Of a stretch of DNA of 64,000 nucleotides, positions 16,072-24,683 are shown one piece after another. The stretch covers positions 124,001 to 188,000 of the forward strand of contig NZ_JBPAXY010000007.1 of the NCBI RefSeq assembly GCF_050897975.1. Direction: 5' to 3'. Below the pieces are notes generated by a model. It did not search any database, was not told the origin of the DNA, and saw nothing but the letters and a program-made list of their open reading frames with translations. Positions within the stretch are counted from its first letter, which is position 1. Each line of letters opens with the position of its first letter. The position numbers and the translations under genes were made by a program. Origin of the DNA: Pseudooceanicola sp050897975 (lineage in GTDB: Bacteria; Pseudomonadota; Alphaproteobacteria; Rhodobacterales; Rhodobacteraceae).

Positions 16072-17202
16072 ATGATGAGACCCGGGACAGAGACCGAACT
16101 GGCCGAGCTGTTGCAGGCCGCGCGCGCGCCGCTGGCGGTGCGGGGCGGGGGCACGCGGGGGGTGGCCCTGACGGGCGAGGCGCTGGAGACCGGCGGGCTG
16201 TCGGGGGTGCGCCTTTATGAGCCCGGCGCGCTGACCCTGGTGGTGGCGGCGGGCACGCCCCTGGCCGAGGTCGAGGCGCTGCTGGCCCAGAAGGGCCAGC
16301 GCCTGGCGTTCGAGCCGATGGATCACCGTGCGTTGTTGGGCACGGGCGGCGAACCGACCATCGGCGGCGTGGTGGCCGCCAATGTGTCCGGCCCGCGCCG
16401 GGTGCAGGTCGGCGCCTGCCGCGATCACCTGCTGGGGGTACGCTTTGTCACCGGCGCCGGGGAGGTGGTGTCGAACGGCGGACGGGTGATGAAGAACGTC
16501 ACCGGCTATGATCTGGTCAAGCTGATGGCGGGCAGCTGGGGCACCCTGGGGGTGCTGACCGAGGTCAGCCTGAAGGTGCTGGCCCGGCCCCAGGCCGAGG
16601 CGACGCTGATCCGATCAGGGCAGGGGGCCGAGGCCGCCGTGGCCCAGATGTGCCGCGCCATGGGCACCCCCTATGACGTCAGCGGCGCCGGTTGGGTTGG
16701 CGGCACGACGCAGCTGCGCCTTGAGGGGCTGGCGGGATCGGTGGCCTATCGCGCCTCGGCCCTGGCCGAGGCCCTGGGCGGCGGCTGGGATCTGGTCGAG
16801 GGCGACGACAGCGCCGCCCTGTGGCGCGCCTTGCGCGATGTGGCGCCCTTCGTGGGCCAGCCGGGCGCGGTGTGGAAACTGTCGGTGAAACCCACCGAGG
16901 CGCCGGGCCTGCTGGCGCGGCTGGCGGGGGCGGGCGTCGAGCACGAGGTGCTGCTGGACTGGTCCGGCGGGTTGATCTGGCTGCGGGTGCCCGAGGCGGA
17001 GGACGCAGGCGCGGCCCGGATCCGGGGCGAGATCGCCCGCATCGGCGGCCATGCCACGCTGATCCGTGCGGGCGAGGCCCTGCGCGCCACCGTGCCCATG
17101 TTCCAGCCCCGCCCGGCCCCGGTCGCCCGGCTGGAAGCGGGCCTTCGGGCGAAGTTCGACCCCCGGGGCCTTCTTAATCCCGGCCTGATGGAAGGGGCCT
17201 GA
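16072..17202 (+). CDS. glcE: glycolate oxidase subunit GlcE
   Basis: A 376-residue second FAD-binding subunit of glycolate oxidase. It has the PCMH FAD-binding half (VRGGGTRGVALTGE near the start, TIGGVVAANVSGPRRVQVGACRD region, GRVMKNVTGYDLVKLMAGSW) and the C-terminal KFDPRGLLNPG typical of GlcE. The start is one of two adjacent ATG codons at 16072/16075, preceded by TTGGAG; an upstream GTG/ATG frame overlapping glcD reads as non-coding. It ends 1 bp before glcF. Confidence 0.93.
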   Translation: MMRPGTETELAELLQAARAPLAVRGGGTRGVALTGEALETGGLSGVRLYEPGALTLVVAAGTPLAEVEALLAQKGQRLAFEPMDHRALLGTGGEPTIGGVVAANVSGPRRVQVGACRDHLLGVRFVTGAGEVVSNGGRVMKNVTGYDLVKLMAGSWGTLGVLTEVSLKVLARPQAEATLIRSGQGAEAAVAQMCRAMGTPYDVSGAGWVGGTTQLRLEGLAGSVAYRASALAEALGGGWDLVEGDDSAALWRALRDVAPFVGQPGAVWKLSVKPTEAPGLLARLAGAGVEHEVLLDWSGGLIWLRVPEAEDAGAARIRGEIARIGGHATLIRAGEALRATVPMFQPRPAPVARLEAGLRAKFDPRGLLNPGLMEGA

Positions 17203-17203
17203 C

Positions 17204-18550
17204 ATGCAGACCAATTTCACCCCCGAGCAATTGCAGGATCCCGGCACGGCGACGGCCAACAAGATCCTGCGCGCCTGTGTGCATTGCGGCTTCTGCACCG
17301 CCACCTGTCCCACCTATCAGGTGCTGGGCGATGAGCTGGACAGCCCCCGGGGCCGCATCTACCTGATCAAGGACATGCTGGAGAATGAGCGGGTGCCGGA
17401 TGCGAAGACGGTCAAGCATATCGACCGATGCCTGTCCTGCCTGGCCTGCATGACCACCTGCCCCTCAGGCGTGCATTACATGCATCTGGTGGACCATGCC
17501 CGCGCCTATATCGAGACGCATTACACCCGCCCCTGGCATGACCGCGCCCTGCGCGCCCTGCTGGCCCGCATCCTGCCCTATCCGGGGCGCTTCCGCCTGG
17601 CGATGATGGGGGCCAAGATCGCCCGGCCCTTCCGCCGCCTGATCCCCGATGCCCGGTTGCGCGCAATGCTGGAGATGGCACCGCGCCACCTGCCCCCCGT
17701 CTCGCCCAACGACCGGCCCCAGACCTTCGCGCCCGCCGCGCCGCGCCGGATGCGCGTGGCGCTGATGACCGGCTGTGCGCAGCGCGCGCTGAATACCGAC
17801 ATCAACGATGCCACCCTGCGCCTGCTGCGCCGTCTGGGGGTCGAGGTGGTGGTGGCCAAGGGCGCCGGTTGCTGCGGCGCCCTGACCCATCACATGGGCC
17901 GCGAGGGTGACAGCCACGCGGCGGCGGCGGCCAATATCCGCGCCTGGGAGGCCGAGATGGAGGGCGCGGGCCTGGACGGCATCGTCATCAACACCTCGGG
18001 CTGCGGCACCACGGTCAAGGACTATGGCCATATGTTCCGCGATCACGACCTGGCGGGCCCGGCAGCGAAGGTCGCGGGCCTGGCTATGGACATCACCGAA
18101 CTGCTGGCCAAGCTGGACCTGCCCGAGGTCGCCGCCGATCACCCTGCACGCGGAATGCGCGTCGCCTATCACGCCGCCTGTTCCCTGCAACACGGCCAGA
18201 AGGTGACCGACCCGCCCAAGGCGCTGCTGAAGGCCGCAGGCTTCGAGGTGCTGCTGCCCGCCGACGGGCATCTGTGCTGTGGCTCGGCGGGCACCTACAA
18301 CCTGATGCAGCCCGAGATCTCGGGGCAGCTGAAGGCGCGCAAGGTGGCGACGCTGGAGGCGCTGAGCCCGCAGGTGATCGCCGCAGGCAACATCGGCTGC
18401 ATGATGCAGATCGGGTCGGGAACGGGGGTGCCGGTGGTGCATTCGGTGGAACTGCTGGACTGGGCCACGGGCGGGCCGATGCCACCCGCGCTGTCGGGTG
18501 ATCCGCTGCCGCAGCCCCGGGCGATGCCGGTGCCGTTGCTGCGCGACTGA
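17204..18550 (+). CDS. glcF: glycolate oxidase iron-sulfur subunit GlcF
   Basis: A 448-residue electron-transfer subunit. Two 4Fe-4S motifs are in the N-terminal third: CVHCGFCTATCP and CLSCLACMTTCP. Two CCG domains follow, marked by GAGCCGALTHHMG in the middle and by YHAACSLQHGQKV and LCCGSAGTYNLMQ later, as in heterodisulfide-reductase-like subunits. It passes electrons from the GlcDE flavins towards the quinone pool. It starts 1 bp after glcE and closes the operon. Confidence 0.95.
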   Translation: MQTNFTPEQLQDPGTATANKILRACVHCGFCTATCPTYQVLGDELDSPRGRIYLIKDMLENERVPDAKTVKHIDRCLSCLACMTTCPSGVHYMHLVDHARAYIETHYTRPWHDRALRALLARILPYPGRFRLAMMGAKIARPFRRLIPDARLRAMLEMAPRHLPPVSPNDRPQTFAPAAPRRMRVALMTGCAQRALNTDINDATLRLLRRLGVEVVVAKGAGCCGALTHHMGREGDSHAAAAANIRAWEAEMEGAGLDGIVINTSGCGTTVKDYGHMFRDHDLAGPAAKVAGLAMDITELLAKLDLPEVAADHPARGMRVAYHAACSLQHGQKVTDPPKALLKAAGFEVLLPADGHLCCGSAGTYNLMQPEISGQLKARKVATLEALSPQVIAAGNIGCMMQIGSGTGVPVVHSVELLDWATGGPMPPALSGDPLPQPRAMPVPLLRD

Positions 18551-18634
18551 GGGGCTGCGCGATTAAACCGCGCCTTCGCCCAAATTTGGCCCGAAGCGGC
18601 GCGCAGGATGGCGGCAGAAAGACCCGGAGATCCG

Positions 18635-19483
18635 ATGCCCCGCATGCCCATCCGCCCCCTGTTTCGCCCCTTGGCCCTGGCGCTTCTGGCGCCGTTCCTG
18701 CTGCTGACCACCGCCCAGGCCGCCGATTCGGAGCTGCAACGGCTGGACACCGGCGATGCGGGCCGCGGCTGGGAGGCCGTGGGGCGCCTCGACATCGGCG
18801 GCAAGGGGTTCTGCACCGGCGCCCTGGTGGCGCCCGACCTGGTGCTGACAGCGGCGCATTGCCTGTACGAACGCGGCAGCGGTGCCCGCATCGACCCCGA
18901 TGAGATCGAGTTCCTGGCCGGGATGCGCAATGGCCGTGCCAGCGCCTATCGCCAGGTGCGCCGCGCCGTCACCCATCCCGACTATGTCTTCGAGGCCGCC
19001 GTCTCGGCCGAACGGGTGGCCAATGACCTGGCCCTGCTGGAACTGTATCAGCCCATTCGCAACACCACCGTCATCCCCTTCCAGACCGACATGCGCCCCG
19101 CCGCCGGGGACAAGGTGGGCATCGTCTCTTACGCCCATGACCGGGCCGAGGCGCCCTCTTTGCAGGAAATCTGCGGCGTGATCGCGCGCCAGAGCGGTGT
19201 GCTGGTGACCTCGTGCAATGTCGATTACGGCAGCTCCGGCGCGCCGATCTTCTCTTTTGCCAGCGGTGTGCCGCGCATCGTCTCGGTGGTCTCGGCCAAG
19301 GCCGAGGTGGACGGCGGGCCGGTGGCCCTGGGCACCGAACTTGCCGCGCCGCTGGCGGTGCTGAAGGCGGAACTGGCCGCCGGGCAGGGCTATGGCCTGG
19401 CGCCCGCGCCGCGCGCCAACCGCATCACCGTGGGCGGCGGGCGCAGCGACATCGGGGCCAAGTTCATCCGCCCGGGCGAGTGA
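18635..19483 (+). CDS. secreted trypsin-like serine protease
   Basis: A 282-residue S1-family protease with an N-terminal Sec signal (hydrophobic LALALLAPFLLLTTAQA, cleavage after AQA). Catalytic residues are visible: His in VLTAAHCLY, Asp in VANDLALLEL, and Ser in NVDYGSSGAPIF, where the usual GDSGGP reads GSSGAP, as is common in bacterial V8/trypsin-like relatives. It is expected in the periplasm or outside the cell; its target is unknown. I chose ATG 18635 because GGAG lies 7 bases upstream; an in-frame ATG at 18608 has no ribosome site. Confidence 0.85.
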   Translation: MPRMPIRPLFRPLALALLAPFLLLTTAQAADSELQRLDTGDAGRGWEAVGRLDIGGKGFCTGALVAPDLVLTAAHCLYERGSGARIDPDEIEFLAGMRNGRASAYRQVRRAVTHPDYVFEAAVSAERVANDLALLELYQPIRNTTVIPFQTDMRPAAGDKVGIVSYAHDRAEAPSLQEICGVIARQSGVLVTSCNVDYGSSGAPIFSFASGVPRIVSVVSAKAEVDGGPVALGTELAAPLAVLKAELAAGQGYGLAPAPRANRITVGGGRSDIGAKFIRPGE

Positions 19484-19504
19484 CCGGCGCCCCGACACCC
19501 CCCT

Positions 19505-19533
19505 CTTGAAAACGCGATTTTGCCTTCCCAGAT
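19505..19533 (+). promoter_or_regulatory. candidate RpoH (heat-shock sigma) promoter of hsp20
   Basis: CTTGAA at 19505-19510 matches the heat-shock -35 box and, 16 bp on, CCCAGAT at 19527-19533 resembles a -10 box. Transcription would begin near 19540, just before the first hairpin of the leader described next. Confidence 0.5.
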
Positions 19534-19541
19534 CAGGGATA

Positions 19542-19621
19542 CGGGACGCCAAACGGGTCCCGTCAGACCGGCCTGTCCCCTGGGGAAGGCCACCAGACAT
19601 AGTTATCGCTTCAAGAAGGAT
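19542..19621 (+). ncRNA. ROSE-type RNA thermometer in the hsp20 leader
   Basis: Three hairpins can be drawn in the leader: CGGGAC (19542-19547) with GTCCCG (19557-19562); GGCCT...AGGCC arms spanning 19570-19591; and a ribosome-site hairpin in which ATCGCTT (19605-19611), loop CAAG, pairs with AAGGAT (19616-19621) leaving the G at 19608 unpaired. UYGCU facing AGGA with a bulged G is the hallmark of alphaproteobacterial ROSE elements before small heat-shock genes. The helix would hide the ribosome site until warming melts it. Confidence 0.6.
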
Positions 19622-19627
19622 GACCCC

Positions 19628-20092
19628 ATGCGTAACTTCGATCTTGCGCCGCTCTACCGTGCCACCGTCGGTTTCGACCAGCTGGCCGACATGATGGATC
19701 GCGTGCTGACCAATGACGGCGCCCAATCCACCTATCCCCCGTACAACATTGAGAAAACCGCCGACGATGCCTATCGCATCTCGATCGCCGTCGCAGGCTT
19801 TGCCGAAGACGAGCTGACGGTCGAGGTGAAGGACCGCGCCCTGGTGGTCTCGGCCCGCAAGGCCGAAGAGACCGAGCCGCGCACCTATCTGCATCGCGGC
19901 ATCGCCACCCGCGCGTTTGAGCGCCGCTTCCAGCTGGCCGATCATGTGCAGGTGACGGGCGCCACCCATACCGACGGGATGCTGCATATCGAGCTGGTGC
20001 GCGAAGTGCCCGAAGCACTGAAACCGCGCCGGATCGAGATCGCCCGGGGCACCACGGTGAACCATCGCGCGATCGAAGCCCAGGACGCCTAA
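19628..20092 (+). CDS. small heat-shock protein, Hsp20/IbpA family
   Basis: A 154-residue alpha-crystallin-domain chaperone that would hold unfolding proteins for later refolding. The domain spans about residues 38-130 (YNIEKTADDAYRISIAVAGF through the TYLHRGIATRAFERRF segment to HIELVREVPE). The N-terminal DLAPLYRATVGFDQLADMMD is typical of IbpA-type proteins in alphaproteobacteria. ATG 19628 follows AAGGA, the strand held by the ROSE hairpin. An earlier in-frame start at 19520 would run through the promoter and leader and is rejected. Confidence 0.92.
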   Translation: MRNFDLAPLYRATVGFDQLADMMDRVLTNDGAQSTYPPYNIEKTADDAYRISIAVAGFAEDELTVEVKDRALVVSARKAEETEPRTYLHRGIATRAFERRFQLADHVQVTGATHTDGMLHIELVREVPEALKPRRIEIARGTTVNHRAIEAQDA

Positions 20093-20170
20093 GGCCCTCG
20101 GGCCCCTCTGGGTCTGGGACCGAGACCGCCCGGGACTTACCTCGAAACGGGCCTCCCTCGGGCCTCAGTC

Positions 20171-20200
20171 AGGCGCGGCCTCCCCTCGGGGGTCGCGCCT
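20171..20200 (+). terminator. hairpin terminator candidate between convergent hsp20 and VOC genes
   Basis: AGGCGCG (20171-20177) pairs with CGCGCCT (20194-20200), and an inner CCCC/GGGG helix closes the loop. The following TTCTGCTGTCT is only moderately T-rich. It could serve either gene. Confidence 0.4.
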
Positions 20201-20215
20201 TCTGCTGTCTGGGCC

Positions 20216-20848
20216 TCAGCCCAGCACCACCTCGCCGCCGGGGCCGTGCAGCCGCGCGGACAGGCCGATCTCGGGCGCCGTCTGCCAGTGGACCCGGTCG
20301 TCGCGCAGGATCGGCGCCAGCAGGGCCTCGGCCTGGGCGGCGCGGGGATGGTGCAGCTCCAGCGCGGTCAGGGTGAAATCTCCGCCGGGCATGGCGCGCG
20401 GCGGAATGACCGCCTCGTCGCATTCCCAGTCCAGGAAAGAGGGGAAGACCCCATCGAAGGGCCGATGCCCGTCCTCGGGCACCGAGATCTTCCAGCGCAG
20501 ATCGCCGCGCTGCTGCGCGATCACCTGGCCGTTCACCCGTGGCAGATCGGCCCGCGCCGCCAGGCCGGGCAGCCGCACCAGCCAGTGGCCCAGGCGCGGG
20601 CTGGCGGGGGGATGATCCAGATCGAACCAGCGGGCGCGGCCCGGATCCGCCGCCTCGGGGTCGGGGGCGATCACCTCCAGAAAGGCCGCCGCGCCCAGGC
20701 GCATGACCCGGTTATGGGTGCCCATCAGGGGATGCTTGCCCCCCGCCTGGGGCAGGGTCCCGCCCAGCCTCTCTTCGGTCCAGGCGATCCCGTCGGAAAG
20801 ATCCGCCGCCACCACCACGATATGATCCAGATAGACCCCTGCCTGCAT
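20216..20848 (-). CDS. VOC-superfamily (glyoxalase-like domain) protein
   Basis: A 210-residue protein opening with YLDHIVVVAADLSDGIAWTEERLG, the first beta-alpha-beta unit of a vicinal-oxygen-chelate fold, followed by GTHNRVMRLG and FLEVIAPDP (metal-ligand Glu). It matches the glyoxalase-like domain class found as stand-alone proteins in many proteobacteria; the reaction is not known. ATG 20848 is preceded by GGAGGA; 24 upstream codons open in frame lie in a repeat element and were rejected. Confidence 0.8.
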   Translation of the reverse strand: MQAGVYLDHIVVVAADLSDGIAWTEERLGGTLPQAGGKHPLMGTHNRVMRLGAAAFLEVIAPDPEAADPGRARWFDLDHPPASPRLGHWLVRLPGLAARADLPRVNGQVIAQQRGDLRWKISVPEDGHRPFDGVFPSFLDWECDEAVIPPRAMPGGDFTLTALELHHPRAAQAEALLAPILRDDRVHWQTAPEIGLSARLHGPGGEVVLG

Positions 20849-20910
20849 CTGTTGTCCTCCGCCGGGCCAGGCGCGCGACGGTTCCCCCGGGCGCCCCGCC
20901 CCTCTCTTCT

Positions 20911-21024
20911 CGTTTGCCAAAAATATCCCGGGGGGAATTGAGCCCGCATGGGCTCAAGGGGGGCAGAGCCCCCATTCTCCCTTTCATTTGTCGCCTCCGG
21001 CGACGGAGGGGGCAGCCCCCCTCA
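20911..21024 (-). repeat. dispersed GC-rich hairpin element, copy 1 (3' of malY)
   Basis: Read on the minus strand after the malY stop it has a GGGGGCTGCCCCC hairpin, a second GGGGGCTCTGCCCCC hairpin, a TTGAGCCC...GGGCTCAA inverted repeat, then CCCCCCGGGATATTTTTGG and GAGAAGAG. The order of parts is the same as in the copy at 27356. It probably ends malY transcription, but its conservation also suggests a mobile or selected repeat. Confidence 0.6.
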
Positions 21025-21028
21025 CCAC

Positions 21029-22210
21029 CTACTGAAGATCGGCAAAGGCCTTCTGCATCCGGCTCACCGCCTCTTCCACCCGCGCGCGCGGCGTGGCCAG
21101 GTTGAACCGCTGGTAGCTTTCGCCGCCCAGGCCGAAGCTTTCGCCGTAGTTCACCGCGATCTTCGCCTCTTTCAGGATCCGGCGCTGCACCTCGGCGGCC
21201 TCCATCCCGGTGCCCGAGAAATCGACCCAGGCCAGATAGGTGCCTTCCAGCGCCATGGATTTCAGCCCCGGGATCGCCTCGATCCCGGCGTCGAAGATCC
21301 GGCGGTTGCCGTCCAGATAGGCACACAGGGCATCGACCCAGGCGGCGCCTTCGGGGGAATAGGCGGCGGTGGCCATGTGCAGGGCGAAAGAGTTGGGCGA
21401 GATGCCCAGGGCGCCCAGCACCTTGTCGAACCGCTGCCGCAGGGTGCTGTCATGGATGATGACATTGCCCACATGGCCGCCCGCCAGGTTGAAGGTCTTG
21501 GTGGTGGCGGTCATCATCACCAGCCGGTCGGCGATCTCGGGGCAGGCCACGGCCATGGGGATGTGCTTTTGCCCGGGCATCACCAGGTCGTGGTGGATCT
21601 CGTCCGAGACCACGATCAGGTCATGCCGCCTGGCAAAGGCCGCCATCCCTTCCAGCTCGGCCTGGGTCCAGACCCGGCCGCCGGGGTTGTGGGGCGAACA
21701 GAGCAGCAGCATCGTCTCATTGCCGGTCATCTGCGCGTCATAGGCGTCGAAATCCAGGGCATAGCGCCCGTCTTCCAGCACCATGGGGCATTCCACCACC
21801 TTGCGGTCCGCCGCGCGGATGACCCGGGCGAAGGCGTGGTAGATGGGCGTGAACATGACGATGCCGTCGCCCGGCCGGGTGAAGGCCTGCAAACACAGCC
21901 CCGTGCCATTGACCAGCCCGTGGGTCGAGAAGATGGCGCCCGGCGCGACCTGCCAGCCGTGGCGGTTCTGCATCCACCAGATGATCGCGTCCTTATAGGC
22001 GCTGTCGTCGCCGAAATAGCCGAAAACGCCCTGGTCGATGAAATCCTGCAAGGCCCGGGTGACACAGGCCGGGGGACGGAAATCCATGTCGGCCACCCAC
22101 ATGGGGATGCCCTCGTCCGGGGACAGGCCGTAGTAGGTTTCCATGTTGTCCCATTTCGCGGAATGGGTGCCGCGGCGGTCGATGATCTCGTCGAAATCGG
22201 GGGTCGTCAT
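21029..22210 (-). CDS. MalY/PatB-type PLP-dependent C-S lyase (cystathionine beta-lyase family)
   Basis: A 393-residue fold-type I aminotransferase-like enzyme. Marks of the MalY/PatB group are the N-terminal IIDRRGTHSAKWD, IPMWVADMDF, LCSPHNPGGRVWT, VSDEIHHDL and the PLP lysine in TATTKTFNLAG. These enzymes cleave cystathionine or related thioethers to a thiol, pyruvate and ammonia; methionine biosynthesis is the usual role, though a regulatory role like that of E. coli MalY cannot be excluded. ATG 22210 is preceded by AAGGAG. The frame is open well upstream, but that part is antisense to the PNP leader. Confidence 0.88.
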   Translation of the reverse strand: MTTPDFDEIIDRRGTHSAKWDNMETYYGLSPDEGIPMWVADMDFRPPACVTRALQDFIDQGVFGYFGDDSAYKDAIIWWMQNRHGWQVAPGAIFSTHGLVNGTGLCLQAFTRPGDGIVMFTPIYHAFARVIRAADRKVVECPMVLEDGRYALDFDAYDAQMTGNETMLLLCSPHNPGGRVWTQAELEGMAAFARRHDLIVVSDEIHHDLVMPGQKHIPMAVACPEIADRLVMMTATTKTFNLAGGHVGNVIIHDSTLRQRFDKVLGALGISPNSFALHMATAAYSPEGAAWVDALCAYLDGNRRIFDAGIEAIPGLKSMALEGTYLAWVDFSGTGMEAAEVQRRILKEAKIAVNYGESFGLGGESYQRFNLATPRARVEEAVSRMQKAFADLQ

Positions 22211-22399
22211 GCGGGGCTCCTTTGCGTCGGTGCCGACGCTAGCGTCTGGGTGCCTCGGCGCAAGGCGATTCCGGCAGGATGGTGGACGGCCCCTGTGCGG
22301 TGACGCAAAGGCGGGCGGCTGGCGCATCGGCAGGGCTTGCCCGGGGCGGGCGGGGCGGCTACCCGGGAAGGACCCGCGACCCAGACCAGAGGACAGCCC

Positions 22400-23218
22400 A
22401 TGACAGACCCCCGCACCCAGACGCTTGTCGAGACGATCCGTGCCCGGGCGGGCGACGCCCCGGTCGAGATGGCGATGATCCTGGGCTCTGGCCTGGGGCC
22501 GCTGGCCGATGAGGTCGAGGGCGTGCACATCCCCTATACCGAGCTGCCCGGCTTTCCCCATTCCGGCGTTTCCGGCCATTCCGCCGAACTGGTCATCGGC
22601 ACCCTGCACGGGATGCGCGTCGCGGTGATGAGCGGGCGCGAGCATTACTACGAAAACGGCCGCTCGGACGCCATGCGCCTGCCGCTGGAGGTGATGGCGG
22701 CCCTGGGCGCCAAGGCACTTCTGGTGACCAATGCCTGCGGCAGCTTCCGCGGCGACATCCCGCCGGGCGATCTGATGATCATCGCCGATCACATCAACTA
22801 TTCCGGCCTGAACCCGCTGATCGGCGAGCCCACCGACGCGCGTTTCGTCAACATGACCGACGCCTATGACCCGGCCATCCGCGCCGCCATCGAAAAGGCC
22901 GCCGGGGCCGAGGGCATCGCCATCAAGTCCGGCGTCTATTCCTGGTACTCGGGCCCCAGCTTCGAGACCCCGGCCGAGATCCGGATGCTGAAACTGCTGG
23001 GCGCCGATACCGTCGGCATGTCCACCGTGCCCGAGATCATCCTGGGCCGCTTCCTAGGTCTGCGCTGCGCCGCCGTCTCGGTGATCACCAACATGGCCGC
23101 GGGCCTGTCGGACGAAAACATCAGCCACGAGCACACCAAGAACAGCGCCCCCATTGGCGCGGCCAAGCTGAAGGGCATCATCGCCCGGCTGCTGCCCGCC
23201 CTTGACGGCGCCCTTTGA
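22400..23218 (+). CDS. purine nucleoside phosphorylase
   Basis: A 272-residue phosphorylase of the trimeric (human-type, PunA/XapA) class, cleaving purine nucleosides with phosphate in salvage. Visible signatures: ILGSGLGPLADEV (phosphate site), GREHYYE, LLVTNACGSF, the VYSWYSGPSFETPAEIRML block, GADTVGMSTVPEII, and VSVITNMAAGL with the purine-contacting Asn. The start at 22400 has AGAGGA 7 bases upstream. It is divergent from malY. Whether it prefers guanosine/inosine or xanthosine cannot be told by eye. Confidence 0.9.
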   Translation: MTDPRTQTLVETIRARAGDAPVEMAMILGSGLGPLADEVEGVHIPYTELPGFPHSGVSGHSAELVIGTLHGMRVAVMSGREHYYENGRSDAMRLPLEVMAALGAKALLVTNACGSFRGDIPPGDLMIIADHINYSGLNPLIGEPTDARFVNMTDAYDPAIRAAIEKAAGAEGIAIKSGVYSWYSGPSFETPAEIRMLKLLGADTVGMSTVPEIILGRFLGLRCAAVSVITNMAAGLSDENISHEHTKNSAPIGAAKLKGIIARLLPALDGAL

Positions 23219-23325
23219 CCCTGCGGCAGGGCGCGCGGGCCTGTCGGGACGCGTGCCTTGCCATTTGACATCAGCCATGGTGAGGCTAGCTGAAAGCTGA
23301 CTTTTTCGCCCCGGGGCGCGCCACC

Positions 23326-24030
23326 ATGGCCCATGCCGATCCTGCTGTTGACCCGCTTGCCGATCTCATCGCCTGCCCGCGATGCGACGCGGTGCAGCGC
23401 GTGGTCGAACCGCAGCCGGGGCAGCGGGCGGTCTGCGGGCGCTGCGACCATGTGCTGATCGCGCCGCGCAAAAGCGCGGGCAAGCAGATCATCGCGGTGG
23501 CGGTCTCGGTGCTGATCCTGGCGCTGACCGCGACCTCTCTGCCCTTCCTGCGCATCAGCCGCGCCGGGCTGGCCCATGCCTCGTCGATCCTCGATGCGGC
23601 GCTGGCCTTTTCCTCGTCGCCTCTGTTCACCCTGCTGTCACTGCTGCTGGCGGCGCTGATCGTCTTCATCCCTGCCCTGCGGGCGCTGCTGTCGATCTAT
23701 GTGCTGTGGCCGCTGGTGCGCGACCGCGCCCCCTGGCCCGGCGCCATCGGCGCCTTCCGCCTGTCCGAGGCGCTGCGCCCCTGGTCCATGGCCGAGGTCT
23801 TTGCCATCGGCTGTGCCGTGGCGCTGATCAAGGTCAGTGACCTGGCCCGGGTGGAATTCGGCCCGGCCTTCTGGATCTTCGCCTTCCTGGTGATCCTGGT
23901 GCCGGTGCAGGACGGGCTGACCTGCCGCCAGTCGGTCTGGCGCAGCCTGGACCGCAGCCTGGTCCACCCCGGCCGCAAGGAGCGCCGCGCGGCCCGCGCC
24001 GCCGCCCGCCCTGACGAGGCCCGCGCATGA
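23326..24030 (+). CDS. PqiA-like membrane protein, first half-size copy
   Basis: A 234-residue inner-membrane protein with an N-terminal zinc-ribbon (CPRCDAVQ...CGRCDHVL, residues 17-44) and about four transmembrane helices from residue 53 on. E. coli PqiA is roughly twice this length and contains two such ribbon-plus-helices halves; here they are two genes. PqiA works with the MCE protein PqiB and lipoprotein PqiC to move lipids between membranes. Its stop overlaps the next ATG (ATGA), so the four pqi genes are translationally linked. Confidence 0.85.
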   Translation: MAHADPAVDPLADLIACPRCDAVQRVVEPQPGQRAVCGRCDHVLIAPRKSAGKQIIAVAVSVLILALTATSLPFLRISRAGLAHASSILDAALAFSSSPLFTLLSLLLAALIVFIPALRALLSIYVLWPLVRDRAPWPGAIGAFRLSEALRPWSMAEVFAIGCAVALIKVSDLARVEFGPAFWIFAFLVILVPVQDGLTCRQSVWRSLDRSLVHPGRKERRAARAAARPDEARA

Positions 24031-24683
24031 GATCGGCGCGCGACATGGGCCTGGTGGCCTGCACCCGCTGCAACCGGGTCTGGCCCCAGGGCACAGAGAC
24101 CTGCGGGCGCTGCGGGCATCACCTTCAGGGGCGCAACCCGCGCGGTCTGCAACATGTCTGGGCGTGGTGGGTTCTGGGGCTGATCTGCTACATCCCGGCC
24201 AATCTGGACCCGATGCTGATCACCCGCACCCTGGTCAGCCGCCAGGACAATACGATCATCGGCGGCGCGCTGGAACTGGGGCGCCATGGCAGCTGGGGGA
24301 TCGCCCTGGTGATCCTGGCTGCCTCGGTGGCCATTCCGGTGGCCAAGTTCTCGGTCATCGCGGCCCTGGCCCTGGGGGTGCGCCACGGCAGCCGCATGTC
24401 CGCCGGACGGCGCCAGCACCTGCACGAGATCGTGGAATATATCGGCCGCTGGTCGATGATCGACGTCTTCGTCGTCGCCATCCTCAGTTCGCTGGTGCAA
24501 CTGGGCTCTGTGGTGGCGATCCGCCCCGGCCAGGCCAGCCTGTACTTTGCGCTGTCGGTGATCTTCACCATGTTCTCGGCCATGGCCTTTGACAGCCGCC
24601 TGATCTGGGACGCCGAGGCGGAGGGCCCGGCGCCCGCCGCCCCCGCCCCGCCGCAAGACCCCATGAAGGAGCCCGCCGGATGA
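24027..24683 (+). CDS. PqiA-like membrane protein, second half-size copy
   Basis: A 218-residue partner of the preceding gene, corresponding to the second half of a full PqiA. It again starts with a zinc-ribbon (CTRCNRVW...CGRCGHHL, residues 10-34), then about four helices including WWVLGLICYIPANLDPML and the VAIPVAKFSVIAALALGV segment; the IGRWSMIDVFVVAIL block is typical of PqiA halves. Starts on ATGA overlapping the first copy and ends on ATGA overlapping pqiB. The C-terminal tail is Ala/Pro-rich. Confidence 0.85.
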   Translation: MRSARDMGLVACTRCNRVWPQGTETCGRCGHHLQGRNPRGLQHVWAWWVLGLICYIPANLDPMLITRTLVSRQDNTIIGGALELGRHGSWGIALVILAASVAIPVAKFSVIAALALGVRHGSRMSAGRRQHLHEIVEYIGRWSMIDVFVVAILSSLVQLGSVVAIRPGQASLYFALSVIFTMFSAMAFDSRLIWDAEAEGPAPAAPAPPQDPMKEPAG

